From JAVBQG01 sp031549185 (GTDB taxonomy: Bacteria > Synergistota > Synergistia > Synergistales > Synergistaceae): a stretch of DNA of 64,000 nucleotides. The stretch lies in NCBI GenBank assembly GCA_031549185.1, contig JAVBQG010000015.1, positions 1-64,000 of the forward strand. Direction: 5' to 3'. How positions within the stretch are numbered: the stretch's first letter is position 1; each line of letters starts with the position of its first letter. Shown here piece by piece: positions 50,417-59,155 of this stretch. A program made the position numbers and the translations under genes. The notes below the pieces were generated by a model that saw only the letters and a list, made by a program, of their open reading frames with translations, was not told the DNA's origin and did not search any database.

Positions 50417-51928
50417 TCATACCTCTCCCACCACGCGGAACATCTCTTCCGGCGTCGTGTCGCCCGAGGCGACCCTCTCCACGCCGAGGTCCAACAGCGT
50501 CCTGAGGCCGCGATTTTTCGAGAGTTCCCTCAATGCGGCGATCGGCTCATTCGTCGAGATCGCCTCTGCGATCTCGGGGTCGACATCGAACTGTTCATAG
50601 AGCCCGAAGCGCCCTCTATAACCGGACTCTTTGCAGATATCGCAACCCCTGCCGCGAAATACGCGTTCGACGCCGTACTTTTTCATCGTCGCCGGGGCCT
50701 CCATCTCCTCTTTGCAGTTCGGACAAACGCGGCGCACGAGGCGCTGTGCCACGACGCCCAGCAGAGAGCCTGCCAGCAGATAAGGCTCGATTCCCATATC
50801 GACGAGACGGGAAACGGCGCTGACGGAGTCGTTGGTGTGCAGCGTGGAGAGCACGAGGTGTCCCGTGAGAGACGACTGCACGCCGATGTGGGCCGTTTCG
50901 AAGTCCCTCATCTCTCCGATCATGATGATATCCGGGTCCTGTCGCAAAATTGAACGGAGGGCGGTCGCAAACGTGATCCCCGCCTTTTCGTTGACCTGTA
51001 CCTGTCCGACACCGGGCAGATCGTATTCTATCGGGTCCTCGACTGTGATGATGTTGACCTCGGGCCTGGCGAGTGCCTGCAGAATCGCGTAGAGCGAGGT
51101 GCTCTTACCGGAGCCAGTCGGCCCGGTGAGCAGGATCATGCCGTGCGGGTGGCGAATCAGCGCATCCAACCTCGTCTTTTCGTCGGCTGCCATGCCCAGA
51201 TCTTCGAGCGTCAAAAGCCCTCTCGCCTTGTCCAGAAGTCGCATGACGATTCGCTCACCGTGCTGTGTAGGGAGAGAGCTGACGCGGATGTCCACCGCCC
51301 GGTCCCCCAGGGCGATGCCGATTCTGCCGTCCTGCGGAACGAAGCGCTCTGCGATGTCCATCTTCGCCATGACCTTGATGCGGCTGGTCACGGGCGATTG
51401 ATGTCCCTTCGTCAATTCGTAGCGATCATGAAGGACGCCGTCGATCCGATAGCGCACCAGCAGTTTGTTTTCGAACGGCTCCAGGTGAATGTCCGTCGCC
51501 CGCTCCTTGACGGCCTCCAACAGCACGCCGTTGACCAGCTTAATGACCGGAGCGTCGACGGTGTCGCTCAATACTTCCTGCCTCGCCAACTGCGAGAGAT
51601 CCTCGACCGATTCGATGGCGTTCAACGTGTCCTGTGCCACGCCGCTCTTCAGGTCGTAAAGCGCGCGCACCAGTGACGATATGACATTCTCCGGAAAGAT
51701 AACCAACTGGGCGGTGAGCCCAACCCCCATCGCGAGAATCTGCGCATCCGGCGTAGCACCGATGTGCGATGCCGCGACGTATAGTGTGACTTCATCGCAG
51801 TCGACCGGAACGATCCCCTTCTCCCGCAGAATATCGATGCTCACGCCGCTGGGTATCAGCTCAAGAACCCGCTCGGGCGGCGGTAGGGTCTGCTTTGTTC
51901 TGTTTTCATTTACAACCGCGTTATCCAT
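50417..51928 (-). CDS. gspE: type II secretion ATPase GspE
   Basis: Cytoplasmic hexameric ATPase that powers pseudopilus assembly, 503 residues. Walker A LLTGPTGSGKSTSLYAIL is at about residue 265, the Asp box VEDPIEYDLPGVGQVQVNE follows, then Walker B LRQDPDIIMIGEMRDFETA and the His box GHLVLSTLHTNDSVSAV. A tetracysteine zinc motif CPNCKEEM and GCDICKESGYRG is near residues 395-440. The N-terminal GspE_N domain is present (LGMAV-like start). GspE-type zinc site and neighbours indicate T2SS rather than type IV pilus, though the families are close. Confidence 0.96.
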   Translation of the reverse strand: MDNAVVNENRTKQTLPPPERVLELIPSGVSIDILREKGIVPVDCDEVTLYVAASHIGATPDAQILAMGVGLTAQLVIFPENVISSLVRALYDLKSGVAQDTLNAIESVEDLSQLARQEVLSDTVDAPVIKLVNGVLLEAVKERATDIHLEPFENKLLVRYRIDGVLHDRYELTKGHQSPVTSRIKVMAKMDIAERFVPQDGRIGIALGDRAVDIRVSSLPTQHGERIVMRLLDKARGLLTLEDLGMAADEKTRLDALIRHPHGMILLTGPTGSGKSTSLYAILQALARPEVNIITVEDPIEYDLPGVGQVQVNEKAGITFATALRSILRQDPDIIMIGEMRDFETAHIGVQSSLTGHLVLSTLHTNDSVSAVSRLVDMGIEPYLLAGSLLGVVAQRLVRRVCPNCKEEMEAPATMKKYGVERVFRGRGCDICKESGYRGRFGLYEQFDVDPEIAEAISTNEPIAALRELSKNRGLRTLLDLGVERVASGDTTPEEMFRVVGEV

Positions 51929-51932
51929 TACG

Positions 51933-53987
51933 TTACTTCGTACCGCTGTCCTGAGACGTGATCGCGCTGTCGGTGGGCATTCCGTCGGGGCGCAACATAT
52001 TTTGCGAGACGCCCTCCTGTTTGTTTGACTTGATGAAGTTCTCGTAGTTCTTTTTGATGGTCTCTATTTCTCCCGGGCTGAGTCGATCCCCGCCCGTCGT
52101 GACGCCGATGGTCGCGTCCTGGGCCTGCTGAGGCGTCTCAATGATCTGCGGCGTCAAAAAGACCATCAGGTCGATCTTTTCCCGCTGACGTTCCTGCGAT
52201 GTAAAAAGATTGCCGACCAGAGGGATGTAGGATAGCCCCGGCACGCGATTCTTCAAGGTCTTCTCGACCTCTCTGATCAACCCGCCGAGGATGATCGTCT
52301 GGTTGTTGCCGACGAGCACGTTCGTCTTGATCAGGCGCTTGGAGGTAACCGGCGTCGTCGATCCCGACGTGCTCACAACCTCCTCGATCGTCTGTTCGAT
52401 GTCGAGGGCCACGAGATTGCCGCTCCTGATGTGCGGCGTTACTTTGAGAATCAGGCCGGTATCCTTGTACTCATAGGTATTCTGTTGGGCCGCAGGGTTG
52501 GAGATATCGGTGAGCGATCCCTTGAGCTGCGGAATGACCTGGCCGACCTGCAACGCGCTCGGCATGTTGTCTGTGCACATAAGGCGCGGCATGGACAGGA
52601 TGTTGATGGAGTTGAACTGGTTCAACATCTTGATATACGCGTAGATGAGCCCCATTCCTTTGACGCTGGTCGTCGTGACGGCGTTGCCCTGGGCGTCGTA
52701 GTAGACGTCCTCTTGTTTTGTCATTTCGCTGAACCACTGCATGAACTGCTGCGGTACGCCGGTGGCGCCCAACTGCGCGTTCCCACCGATCAGCAGATTG
52801 TCGGACTGGTCGCCGCCCCACGCAGACCAATCGATGCCGGCGCTGTTCAATTTAGTGAGGTTGACCTCAGCGATCAGACCGCGCAGGAGCACCTGTTTGG
52901 GTTGTATATCCAGCTCCTCGAGAATCCCCTTGATGGCTGCGAACTGTTCCTGCGATGCGGTCAGCACGAGGCTGTTCGTGGGCAGGTCCGGCACAACGGT
53001 CGAAGGAAACGTACCCTTCTGATCCGGCTGAAGTCTGGCGGCTACGGAGAGAATCTGGCTGAGCTGCTCGGCAACCGTTTTGGCATCCGCGTTCTGCAGT
53101 CTGTAAACGTGAAAATTCCCGACCGTCGCCGGGACGTCGAGTTCCATGAGAATTCGCTCCGCCTCGCGCAGCGATTGACGGGTGCCCACGATGATCACCT
53201 TGTTGCTGCGTTCGTCCCCGATCGCGATGAGGTTCGACAATTTGGAGGCTGTGTCCTTGGCGAGCGCGTTCAGGTGCCCCTCGACCAGTTTGGCGGAGGT
53301 GTACTGCAGTGGGATTGTCTTGATTGCGCGAATGCTGTCGGGTGCGTCGAGTGCTCTGATAATGGTGGCAGCCTTATTCAGGAGCACGGCCTTGCCCGTC
53401 AGGAGAACCGACGAACCGTCCGAGATGGGGGTGACGTTCACACCTTGCACACCAAGCTTTACCGGATCCACTACATACCCGGCTTTGACGTATTCGAGCG
53501 GAACGATCTGAACGACTAGCTGCTCTCCCGGCGTGACGCTCTGCGGTCCCTTGACCACTTCGCCCTTGCTGGATGCGCCCTGATTGATCGGGGTCACCTT
53601 GGAATAACTGCCCATCCCCTGCAGAGACAGGCCGTTCATCTCCAGTACGGACAACATGACCTGGCGGGCTTCTTTGATCGAGATCGCCTTTGGCGAGACG
53701 ACCGAGACGGTGCCCTTGACGCCGGGGTCAACGACAATGTTTTCCCCGAGAAGCTCCGACATAAAACGGATGAACTGTGCCATTTCGAGGTCTTTGAAAT
53801 TGAACTGAACCCGTCCCGATGCACGCATAGCACGTGCCGCCGTGACCAAGTTCTGTTCGTTTTGATCGGCTGGCCCTGCTGCCCCGGCACCACTTGGCTC
53901 TGCAGCATACGTGATGGTCGACGAAAACAGGATCAGGATAAAAATAAAAACGGTGATGAGATTCTTCTTCTGTTTCGCAAATTCCAT
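51933..53987 (-). CDS. gspD: type II secretion secretin GspD
   Basis: Outer-membrane channel, 684 residues. Signal peptide MEFAKQKKNLITVFIFILIL then N0/N1-type repeats (FNFKDLEMAQFIRFMSELLG, IVVDPGVKGTVSVVSPKAIS) and N-domains with KTIPLQYTSAKLVEGHLNAL. The secretin core has VLLRGLIAEVNLTKLNSAG, NILSMPRLMCTDNMPSALQV and, near the end, TIILGGLIREVEKTLKNRVP and GNLFTSQERQREKIDLMVFL, all secretin signatures. GGAGAG site before ATG 53987. Its presence shows that the organism has an outer membrane. The secretin sits between gspI and gspE. Confidence 0.96.
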   Translation of the reverse strand: MEFAKQKKNLITVFIFILILFSSTITYAAEPSGAGAAGPADQNEQNLVTAARAMRASGRVQFNFKDLEMAQFIRFMSELLGENIVVDPGVKGTVSVVSPKAISIKEARQVMLSVLEMNGLSLQGMGSYSKVTPINQGASSKGEVVKGPQSVTPGEQLVVQIVPLEYVKAGYVVDPVKLGVQGVNVTPISDGSSVLLTGKAVLLNKAATIIRALDAPDSIRAIKTIPLQYTSAKLVEGHLNALAKDTASKLSNLIAIGDERSNKVIIVGTRQSLREAERILMELDVPATVGNFHVYRLQNADAKTVAEQLSQILSVAARLQPDQKGTFPSTVVPDLPTNSLVLTASQEQFAAIKGILEELDIQPKQVLLRGLIAEVNLTKLNSAGIDWSAWGGDQSDNLLIGGNAQLGATGVPQQFMQWFSEMTKQEDVYYDAQGNAVTTTSVKGMGLIYAYIKMLNQFNSINILSMPRLMCTDNMPSALQVGQVIPQLKGSLTDISNPAAQQNTYEYKDTGLILKVTPHIRSGNLVALDIEQTIEEVVSTSGSTTPVTSKRLIKTNVLVGNNQTIILGGLIREVEKTLKNRVPGLSYIPLVGNLFTSQERQREKIDLMVFLTPQIIETPQQAQDATIGVTTGGDRLSPGEIETIKKNYENFIKSNKQEGVSQNMLRPDGMPTDSAITSQDSGTK

Positions 53988-54029
53988 ACTTTTTCTCTCC
54001 TTAAACTGGCTCTTTCGTCAGCCGATCAA

Positions 54030-54470
54030 TCATTTTCCTTCAAAAAGACTCATGATATCCGCGGATGTCGCGTCTTTCAGGTTGATCCGATATGGTAAAA
54101 ACAAAGTTATGGACATGCCGTTCTTCGTTACCTCGAGTTCTCTCCAACGCAGTTCTTTTTTTTTGAATTTATCGTCTGAGCGGTCACTTTCAAGCGTAAG
54201 TTTGTCTAAATCGATCGTTTCGTCCACCCACAGCGGAGATTTCATCTCCTCTATTTTCCAGGACACGTCGCCGCTTGTGCCGGAAGTCTCAGTAGGGTCG
54301 TTCATCAGCGTGACCTGCAGGCGACTCGCTTCGTCGATCAGCTTTTCCTTCTGCCTGACAGTATATAAGCCATGTTCCGAAAGAGCAATCAATTTGAGGG
54401 AGGCCGTTACCACAAGCCCCAGTATCAACACGGCGACCAGGACTTCGATCATCGTGAACCCTCTCGTCAT
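54030..54470 (-). CDS. gspI: type II secretion minor pseudopilin, GspI-like
   Basis: A 146-residue prepilin. The leader is short and basic, MTRG, cleaved before Phe5, followed by FTMIEVLVAVLILGLVV with Glu at +5 (Glu9) and the hydrophobic helix. The globular part LKLIALSEHGLYTVRQKEKL and the overall length fit GspI, the minor pseudopilin that interacts with J and K. The assignment to I rather than G or H comes from FTMIEVLVAV and position. The start overlaps the gspC stop by 4 bases. Confidence 0.8.
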   Translation of the reverse strand: MTRGFTMIEVLVAVLILGLVVTASLKLIALSEHGLYTVRQKEKLIDEASRLQVTLMNDPTETSGTSGDVSWKIEEMKSPLWVDETIDLDKLTLESDRSDDKFKKKELRWRELEVTKNGMSITLFLPYRINLKDATSADIMSLFEGK

Positions 54471-55414
54471 TTTACCGCGTAGTCCAGTTGCATCTGTTTC
54501 GAATCGCGAACAAGGCCCAGGTTGAACTGACTGCTGTTCAATAGAGATGCGATTGCGTTGTTTACGTTTGCCATGTTTTTAAGCGGGAGGCCGTTGATGC
54601 TGACGAGTACGTCCCCTTCCTTCATCCCTAGCTGTGAGAAGAGGCTGTCGCCTGCCGCATACATCAGCTTCATTCCGTCCCCTTCCGGAGCAAGTTTCAT
54701 CTTGGCGATCTCGTCATAGGGGTTCATCAGCAGTCCGTCGATGATCTCCTTTTTGATGGAGCCAGGACTTCCCTCCGCAGCTCGTACTACTCCCGCCCCT
54801 CCGGGTTCCTGGGCGCCTAGTTTGATTGGGGGAGGAGCGGCCTGTTCTTTGGGTTGGGGTTGCCCACCCAGGTTCAGATACAGCGGGTAAGAGTCTTCGC
54901 CCTTTGCGAGAAGCACTTCTCCCGTTTCGATCGATTTCAGCGTATAGCCATTGTAGTCTTGATCTTTCAGAATGAGGGCCATTTCTCCGCCTGCGCTGAG
55001 CCACGCGCCGATATTTGGCAGCGTCCCTACCAGGGTGAATGCGCTTATGGCTGGTTGTGGCTGGTTTGAAGCGGCAATGGGAGATTTCTCCGCAACATTG
55101 AAGGGCGTAAACGCAACCTCGTTGCCCTGTTTCTTTTGGGACTGCGTGATAACGATACTTGTGGGGCGAGTGCTTACAATCCTGGCTATCTCCCTCTGGG
55201 TCTGCGACAGGGATTCGATGAGAAAAGCCTCCGTCGCCTTGCCCGCAAAAAACGCCACGACGAGGCCGGCGATGGCGGCACATGCCCAGGCAGGTTTCAG
55301 AAAACGGGAGACCCTCCTGGAGGATGCCGACGGAAGTCCCTTCCCGAGTTTCAGAACGGGGGCGAGCTTCAGTTTCTCCTTATAATCGCTCAAATTAGGA
55401 ATTCGGGGTCGCAT
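54467..55414 (-). CDS. gspC: type II secretion protein GspC-like, PDZ domain
   Basis: A 315-residue inner-membrane protein linking platform and secretin. It has a cytoplasmic N-terminus of about 45 residues, one membrane segment (FLKPAWACAAIAGLVVAFFA), a beta-rich homology region (AFTLVGTLPNIGAWLSAGGE, YNGYTLKSIETGEVLLAKGE), a Gly/Pro linker, and a C-terminal PDZ domain (FSQLGMKEGDVLVSINGLPL and ANVNNAIASLLNSSQFNLGL). That domain order is the GspC one. It overlaps gspN at one end and gspI at the other. Confidence 0.85.
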   Translation of the reverse strand: MRPRIPNLSDYKEKLKLAPVLKLGKGLPSASSRRVSRFLKPAWACAAIAGLVVAFFAGKATEAFLIESLSQTQREIARIVSTRPTSIVITQSQKKQGNEVAFTPFNVAEKSPIAASNQPQPAISAFTLVGTLPNIGAWLSAGGEMALILKDQDYNGYTLKSIETGEVLLAKGEDSYPLYLNLGGQPQPKEQAAPPPIKLGAQEPGGAGVVRAAEGSPGSIKKEIIDGLLMNPYDEIAKMKLAPEGDGMKLMYAAGDSLFSQLGMKEGDVLVSINGLPLKNMANVNNAIASLLNSSQFNLGLVRDSKQMQLDYAVK

Positions 55415-56018
55415 TCTGTTTCACCCTCCATTCGCCATTCGAGACAGGTTCGAAATATTCGTGGAGCTTCCCGCTTAAGACGGGGTTTTTCAGCAAATTG
55501 TCTATGGTCTGAGGGACCCGCAATGTAAGAGTGCTTGTCGTCACGCGGCCCTGCTTGCGGTTGATGGAGAGTTTGCCGGTGGCCTCGAGTTCACCTGTAA
55601 CGTTTGTATTTGCGACGGCGATTGTCGAGCCGGAGACAGAGAGCTTGAGGTTGCCCGCTTCTAACTTCAGTTTGCTGTCGGGAATCATGACTCCCTCCCC
55701 ACCCACAAACGAGATGTGGCAGCTCATTCCACCGAAGAGAAGACTCGAGATGGGCAGCACTTTCACGCTGGCCTCCGCGAGGGTAAATTTCGCCATCCCC
55801 TGGTCGATATCGAGGCTCCTGACGGCGTAAGTAGGGAAAATCGTGCCGCTTTCCCCGAAGTCTGCATACGAAATAAACATACCATTTTGGGCGGCTCCCA
55901 ACCTAATTTTGTCCATTGCATAACGTCCGATCGTCTCCCAGGGAGCGAAGAGCCACAGGCCGAGGGCCAGAAAAAAACAGAAAATCAAAGCGGTCACGAT
56001 ATGTCTGATGTATTTCAT
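55395..56018 (-). CDS. gspN: type II secretion protein GspN-like
   Basis: A 207-residue membrane-anchored protein. One N-terminal membrane segment (ALIFCFFLALGLWLFAPWET) is followed by a periplasmic beta-rich region: ISYADFGESG, YAVRSLDIDQGMAKFTLAEA, FVGGEGVMIPDSKLKLEAGN and NTNVTGELEATGKLSI. This matches the GspN pattern (AsmA-like beta repeats) and its position after gspM. GspN is optional in type II systems; its role is not settled. It overlaps gspM (4 bases) and gspC (20 bases). Confidence 0.72.
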   Translation of the reverse strand: MKYIRHIVTALIFCFFLALGLWLFAPWETIGRYAMDKIRLGAAQNGMFISYADFGESGTIFPTYAVRSLDIDQGMAKFTLAEASVKVLPISSLLFGGMSCHISFVGGEGVMIPDSKLKLEAGNLKLSVSGSTIAVANTNVTGELEATGKLSINRKQGRVTTSTLTLRVPQTIDNLLKNPVLSGKLHEYFEPVSNGEWRVKQNATPNS

Positions 56019-56491
56019 TTCGCCGTCTCCAATAGAAATGTGCCTGTCAACAGGCGTTCTTTGTCGACAGGGAGGGCCTTCAACTCGGCGGTTTTAGCGA
56101 GCAACCCCCGACTCTCGAAAAGAGTGACGAGCTGTACCATTTCCTCGCCATAAAGGCGTTCCACCTGCAAAAGGACGCCGGAAGACTGGGTGGAGAGTTG
56201 CAGTATTCTGTCTTCCAACCCCAGCGAAGCGACGATCTCGGAGACAGCCGCATACGGATCGTCCACGGAGTCTCCGGTTTTCGGGGTGTTCGTTGTGGGG
56301 TAGGCCTTGTAGACGATCGACGAATTGATAACCTTGTCTGCGTCTGTGAGATCGCGCCGTGCCTGGGCATTCAGGTCAAGTGCCTGCAAAAACAAAATCA
56401 GCGCAAGGATCCAGAGCAACACGGCACCGAGTATCAATTTGAAGAGCTTCTTTGCCTCCGGGAGTTCTCTTATTTCCGAAAGAGTCATCAC
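56015..56491 (-). CDS. gspM: type II secretion protein GspM-like
   Basis: A 158-residue bitopic protein. One membrane segment (LILGAVLLWILALILFLQAL, about residues 19-38) follows a short cytoplasmic N-terminus, and the periplasmic part is a short helix and a ferredoxin-like domain, VSEIVASLGLEDRI and VLLQVERLYGEEMVQLVTLF. Size and topology are those of GspM (PilO-like), and the position after gspL is canonical. Sequence similarity alone would be weak. Two adjacent ATG codons (56491, 56488) are possible; both overlap the gspL stop. Confidence 0.7.
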   Translation of the reverse strand: MMTLSEIRELPEAKKLFKLILGAVLLWILALILFLQALDLNAQARRDLTDADKVINSSIVYKAYPTTNTPKTGDSVDDPYAAVSEIVASLGLEDRILQLSTQSSGVLLQVERLYGEEMVQLVTLFESRGLLAKTAELKALPVDKERLLTGTFLLETAK

Positions 56492-57642
56492 GATCTTGCT
56501 CCTTTTGTGATCGACAGGTTGAAGCGCACTCCTCCACCCGGTACCTGCTGAATATTATCTGTTTTGAGCGAGAATCCCTGTTTTTCCAAGAGGGCGCGCA
56601 GGCGCTGTATCGCGCTATTGTCCTTGGCTGTCCCGAGCAGGTCCGTTCTTTCTTGCTCAAGCGAATACTTCATCGTTTCGACGACAATGTCACCGGAAGA
56701 ATTCAACTCTTCCCAGACTGGGCCGAGCGCTTTGAGGAAACCTTGAAGCGATGTGTCCTGCCGTATACCCTGAAGTTGCGCCATTTTTTGTCGAATCGAT
56801 ACCAGCGGCTGGCCGGATCTTTCGCCAAAGGCGGAGGCATATATGTTTCCCGGAAGGGAGGTGGTGATGTCACTTGCTGTTGTCTGCTGCCAAAAAAGTG
56901 CCCCACTGGCCGCCGCGAAAAGAAGACCTCCTGCGAGGGCAAATCGTGCGGTTTTTACCAGAAGACCTAGAGCCCTTTCTCTTTGCTCGAGCAAATTTGC
57001 TCCTTTGTTCGACAGATCAAGGTGTTCATACGCACCATACGCGGAAAACGTGTTCTCGCCCGACGACTGGACATTCACCGACGAACGATCGCCGACGAAT
57101 ACTCGATTTATAGCCGAATTCTGTCCCGCTGCATATGCCTCGATCAGCCTTCTCTCTTCCTCCACGGTGTTTTCCCGACGATCGCTCCACCGATAGAGCA
57201 TAGGTACCCAGTCTTCCAGCCACAAGGAGATAATCTGCTCATCGTCGCTCCAGATGACAAGTCCCGATCCGTCCACCTCGGCGGCAAAAACAAGCGGCAA
57301 GGGCCACACAGCCAATTCTCCTCCGCCTGCGTTCATGAGGGTTTCGATTGTCTCGGAATCTTCCCCGTGAAGCAGAAATGTCGCACCGGACGAGTTTTTT
57401 TTCTCAGATTTCGTAAGAAGCGGAATCAGCGAGACATCCTCTGCCCTTTCTCCCAATAGCGGCCGAAAGCGAATTTTCAACGCATCTCGTACGCGAGGCA
57501 TTCCACTAAAGGGAAATGAAAAAGGCTGAACGGACAGATTTCTAAAAGGGTACAAAAGAATCCGATCGCCTGTTGAAGGGAGGCTGCCTGCTTGTTGCTC
57601 CGTATACAACATAAAATTACGTTTGACCGTTTTTTTCCTCAT
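56488..57642 (-). CDS. gspL: type II secretion protein GspL-like
   Basis: A 384-residue protein with a large cytoplasmic part (about 1-230, actin-like in GspL), one membrane segment (RFALAGGLLFAAASGALFWQ, about 234-253) and a periplasmic ferredoxin-like domain (LQGFLKALGPVWEELNSSGD, LRALLEKQGFSL). That topology with the neighbours identifies it as GspL, which recruits GspE. No motif by itself proves it. ATG 57642 follows AGGGGA. It overlaps gspM and follows gspK by 9 bases. Confidence 0.72.
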   Translation of the reverse strand: MRKKTVKRNFMLYTEQQAGSLPSTGDRILLYPFRNLSVQPFSFPFSGMPRVRDALKIRFRPLLGERAEDVSLIPLLTKSEKKNSSGATFLLHGEDSETIETLMNAGGGELAVWPLPLVFAAEVDGSGLVIWSDDEQIISLWLEDWVPMLYRWSDRRENTVEEERRLIEAYAAGQNSAINRVFVGDRSSVNVQSSGENTFSAYGAYEHLDLSNKGANLLEQRERALGLLVKTARFALAGGLLFAAASGALFWQQTTASDITTSLPGNIYASAFGERSGQPLVSIRQKMAQLQGIRQDTSLQGFLKALGPVWEELNSSGDIVVETMKYSLEQERTDLLGTAKDNSAIQRLRALLEKQGFSLKTDNIQQVPGGGVRFNLSITKGARS

Positions 57643-57651
57643 CACAGTCCC

Positions 57652-58578
57652 CTATTCTCTCCAGGAAACAACCTCGCACTGCTCGGAACCTGCGCGTTTC
57701 ATAATCGCGGTGAAGTTACGCTCCTGTCCCTCTCCGTCGAGAATCTTCAACTCCACCTGAAAAAAGGTGCTCTTGTAGCCAATGACATTCTCCAAACGTG
57801 CGCGTACACCTTTGGGGAATCCGGGAGATTTGAGCAAGTCCGCAAAACTCTTTAGATTTGCGTTCTGTCGATAAAGCGCCAGCGATTCCGCCTTATCGGA
57901 ATCGAGTTCCTGGTCCAGTATCGAAAGCAATATTTTGGGCGTAAGGTTTACGTTGATCGCATTCTCCCCATAGACGGTAAAAAACTTGTCCAGCGCGATC
58001 GGCGAATTCTTATCCCCGTATAAAGTTTTAACGTCGATCTCGGGCAATCTGAGCAGTTCGCTCAGATCGCTGATCGGCCGGTTGGGGAAAAAATCTTCCT
58101 CTCTGCTGCCAGCTTTCGCTATTGTATCACGGTCGAGGAAGTCCAGCACCAAGTCGGAGAGCTCTCTTTTGTCCAGCAGTTCCCAGATCTCTTTCCATGC
58201 GTACTCATATTCTTTTCGCAGTGTCACTCCGTCGGGCAAAAAAAGGCCGTTGATCGGGATGAGGTAATTTTGCGGCGTGATTTTGATAAGAACGCTCCAT
58301 TTCCCGTAGTTGAGTATTTTGGGGATGCTGGGAGAATACAACAACTCGCGCAACGAATCGTAGTCGTTGGTATCGCCGGCGATCCAACCTGAAACAGTAG
58401 CCGCAGCAACCGAGGCGAGGCTTCTTGCCCTCAGGGCGTACTCCTCGCGGGCAACCCGTTTTACTTCCTGTCTTGCGAACCAGGTAAAAGCAGCCGCCGC
58501 GCTCAGCAGCAACGTAACGATGAAAAGAACCGTTACAAGGACAAATCCCTCCCTAGAATTGCGGCAGCCAGCCCTCAT
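57652..58578 (-). CDS. gspK: type II secretion minor pseudopilin GspK
   Basis: A 308-residue large pseudopilin, the tip subunit of the pseudopilus. The prepilin-like start MRAGCRNSREGFVLVTVLFI has the cleavage Gly before Phe12, and Thr rather than Glu at +5, a known feature of GspK. The globular region contains ILNYGKWSVLI, DLVLDFLDRDTIAKAGSRE (Asp residues of the Ca-binding alpha domain) and NVNLTPKILLSILDQELDSD (NVNTA-like motif). ATG 58578 with GAGG; longer upstream frames lack a site. It overlaps the gspJ stop by 26 bases. Confidence 0.88.
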   Translation of the reverse strand: MRAGCRNSREGFVLVTVLFIVTLLLSAAAAFTWFARQEVKRVAREEYALRARSLASVAAATVSGWIAGDTNDYDSLRELLYSPSIPKILNYGKWSVLIKITPQNYLIPINGLFLPDGVTLRKEYEYAWKEIWELLDKRELSDLVLDFLDRDTIAKAGSREEDFFPNRPISDLSELLRLPEIDVKTLYGDKNSPIALDKFFTVYGENAINVNLTPKILLSILDQELDSDKAESLALYRQNANLKSFADLLKSPGFPKGVRARLENVIGYKSTFFQVELKILDGEGQERNFTAIMKRAGSEQCEVVSWRE

Positions 58579-59155
58579 AACTGACCTCGTCTCCCTCTTT
58601 TTTTTCAAGTACGATCCGCAGAGCCTGTGGGCTGGATCCCTCGTAATCATCCACCCATTCGGACTTCACCATCACGGAGAATCGTATACCGGTAAGGCCG
58701 GGTAAAAGAAGCTTCCCCTCCTCAGGCTTCAAGTCCTCTTCCTTTACGGCATCCGGTTGCTCATCTCCCGATAAAACCCAACGATAGAGGCCCTCCGGGA
58801 GGTCCGTGCCAAGCACGGATTTGGGCAACATCTTGTACGCCACGCAGGTCATCGATCTACCTTCGTACGACGGCGTTCTCGCCCATAACAGCAGCGTGTC
58901 GTTCGCGTTGCTCCCCAGTTCGTCTTGGTGGATCACTCGAAAAGGAGACGATGCGTTGATGTTTACCGTCTCACGTGCGTCCTGGAAAATTTGGTTGATC
59001 ACAAAACGCTCTCTGTTGCTGGCTGAAAAATTTTTCTGCGCCTGCCGGATCGTTTTGACGGTATAAGTAAGAGGCGTGACAGCGGCCACGATGATAATGC
59101 CCGCGATTCCGACGACAACGAGTATTTCGACCAGTGTGAACGCCCTGTTGCGCAT
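58553..59155 (-). CDS. gspJ: type II secretion minor pseudopilin GspJ-like
   Basis: A 200-residue prepilin. Leader MRNRA with Ala instead of Gly at the cleavage position, followed by FTLVEILVVVGIAGIIIVAA with Glu at +5 and the hydrophobic helix. NFSASNRERFVINQIFQDARE at about residues 38-58 and the C-terminal beta-rich part fit GspJ. Ala at -1 is tolerated by prepilin peptidases but is less common. Translation is coupled: ATG 59155 overlaps the stop of the membrane protein before it. Confidence 0.78.
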   Translation of the reverse strand: MRNRAFTLVEILVVVGIAGIIIVAAVTPLTYTVKTIRQAQKNFSASNRERFVINQIFQDARETVNINASSPFRVIHQDELGSNANDTLLLWARTPSYEGRSMTCVAYKMLPKSVLGTDLPEGLYRWVLSGDEQPDAVKEEDLKPEEGKLLLPGLTGIRFSVMVKSEWVDDYEGSSPQALRIVLEKKEGDEVSYEGWLPQF

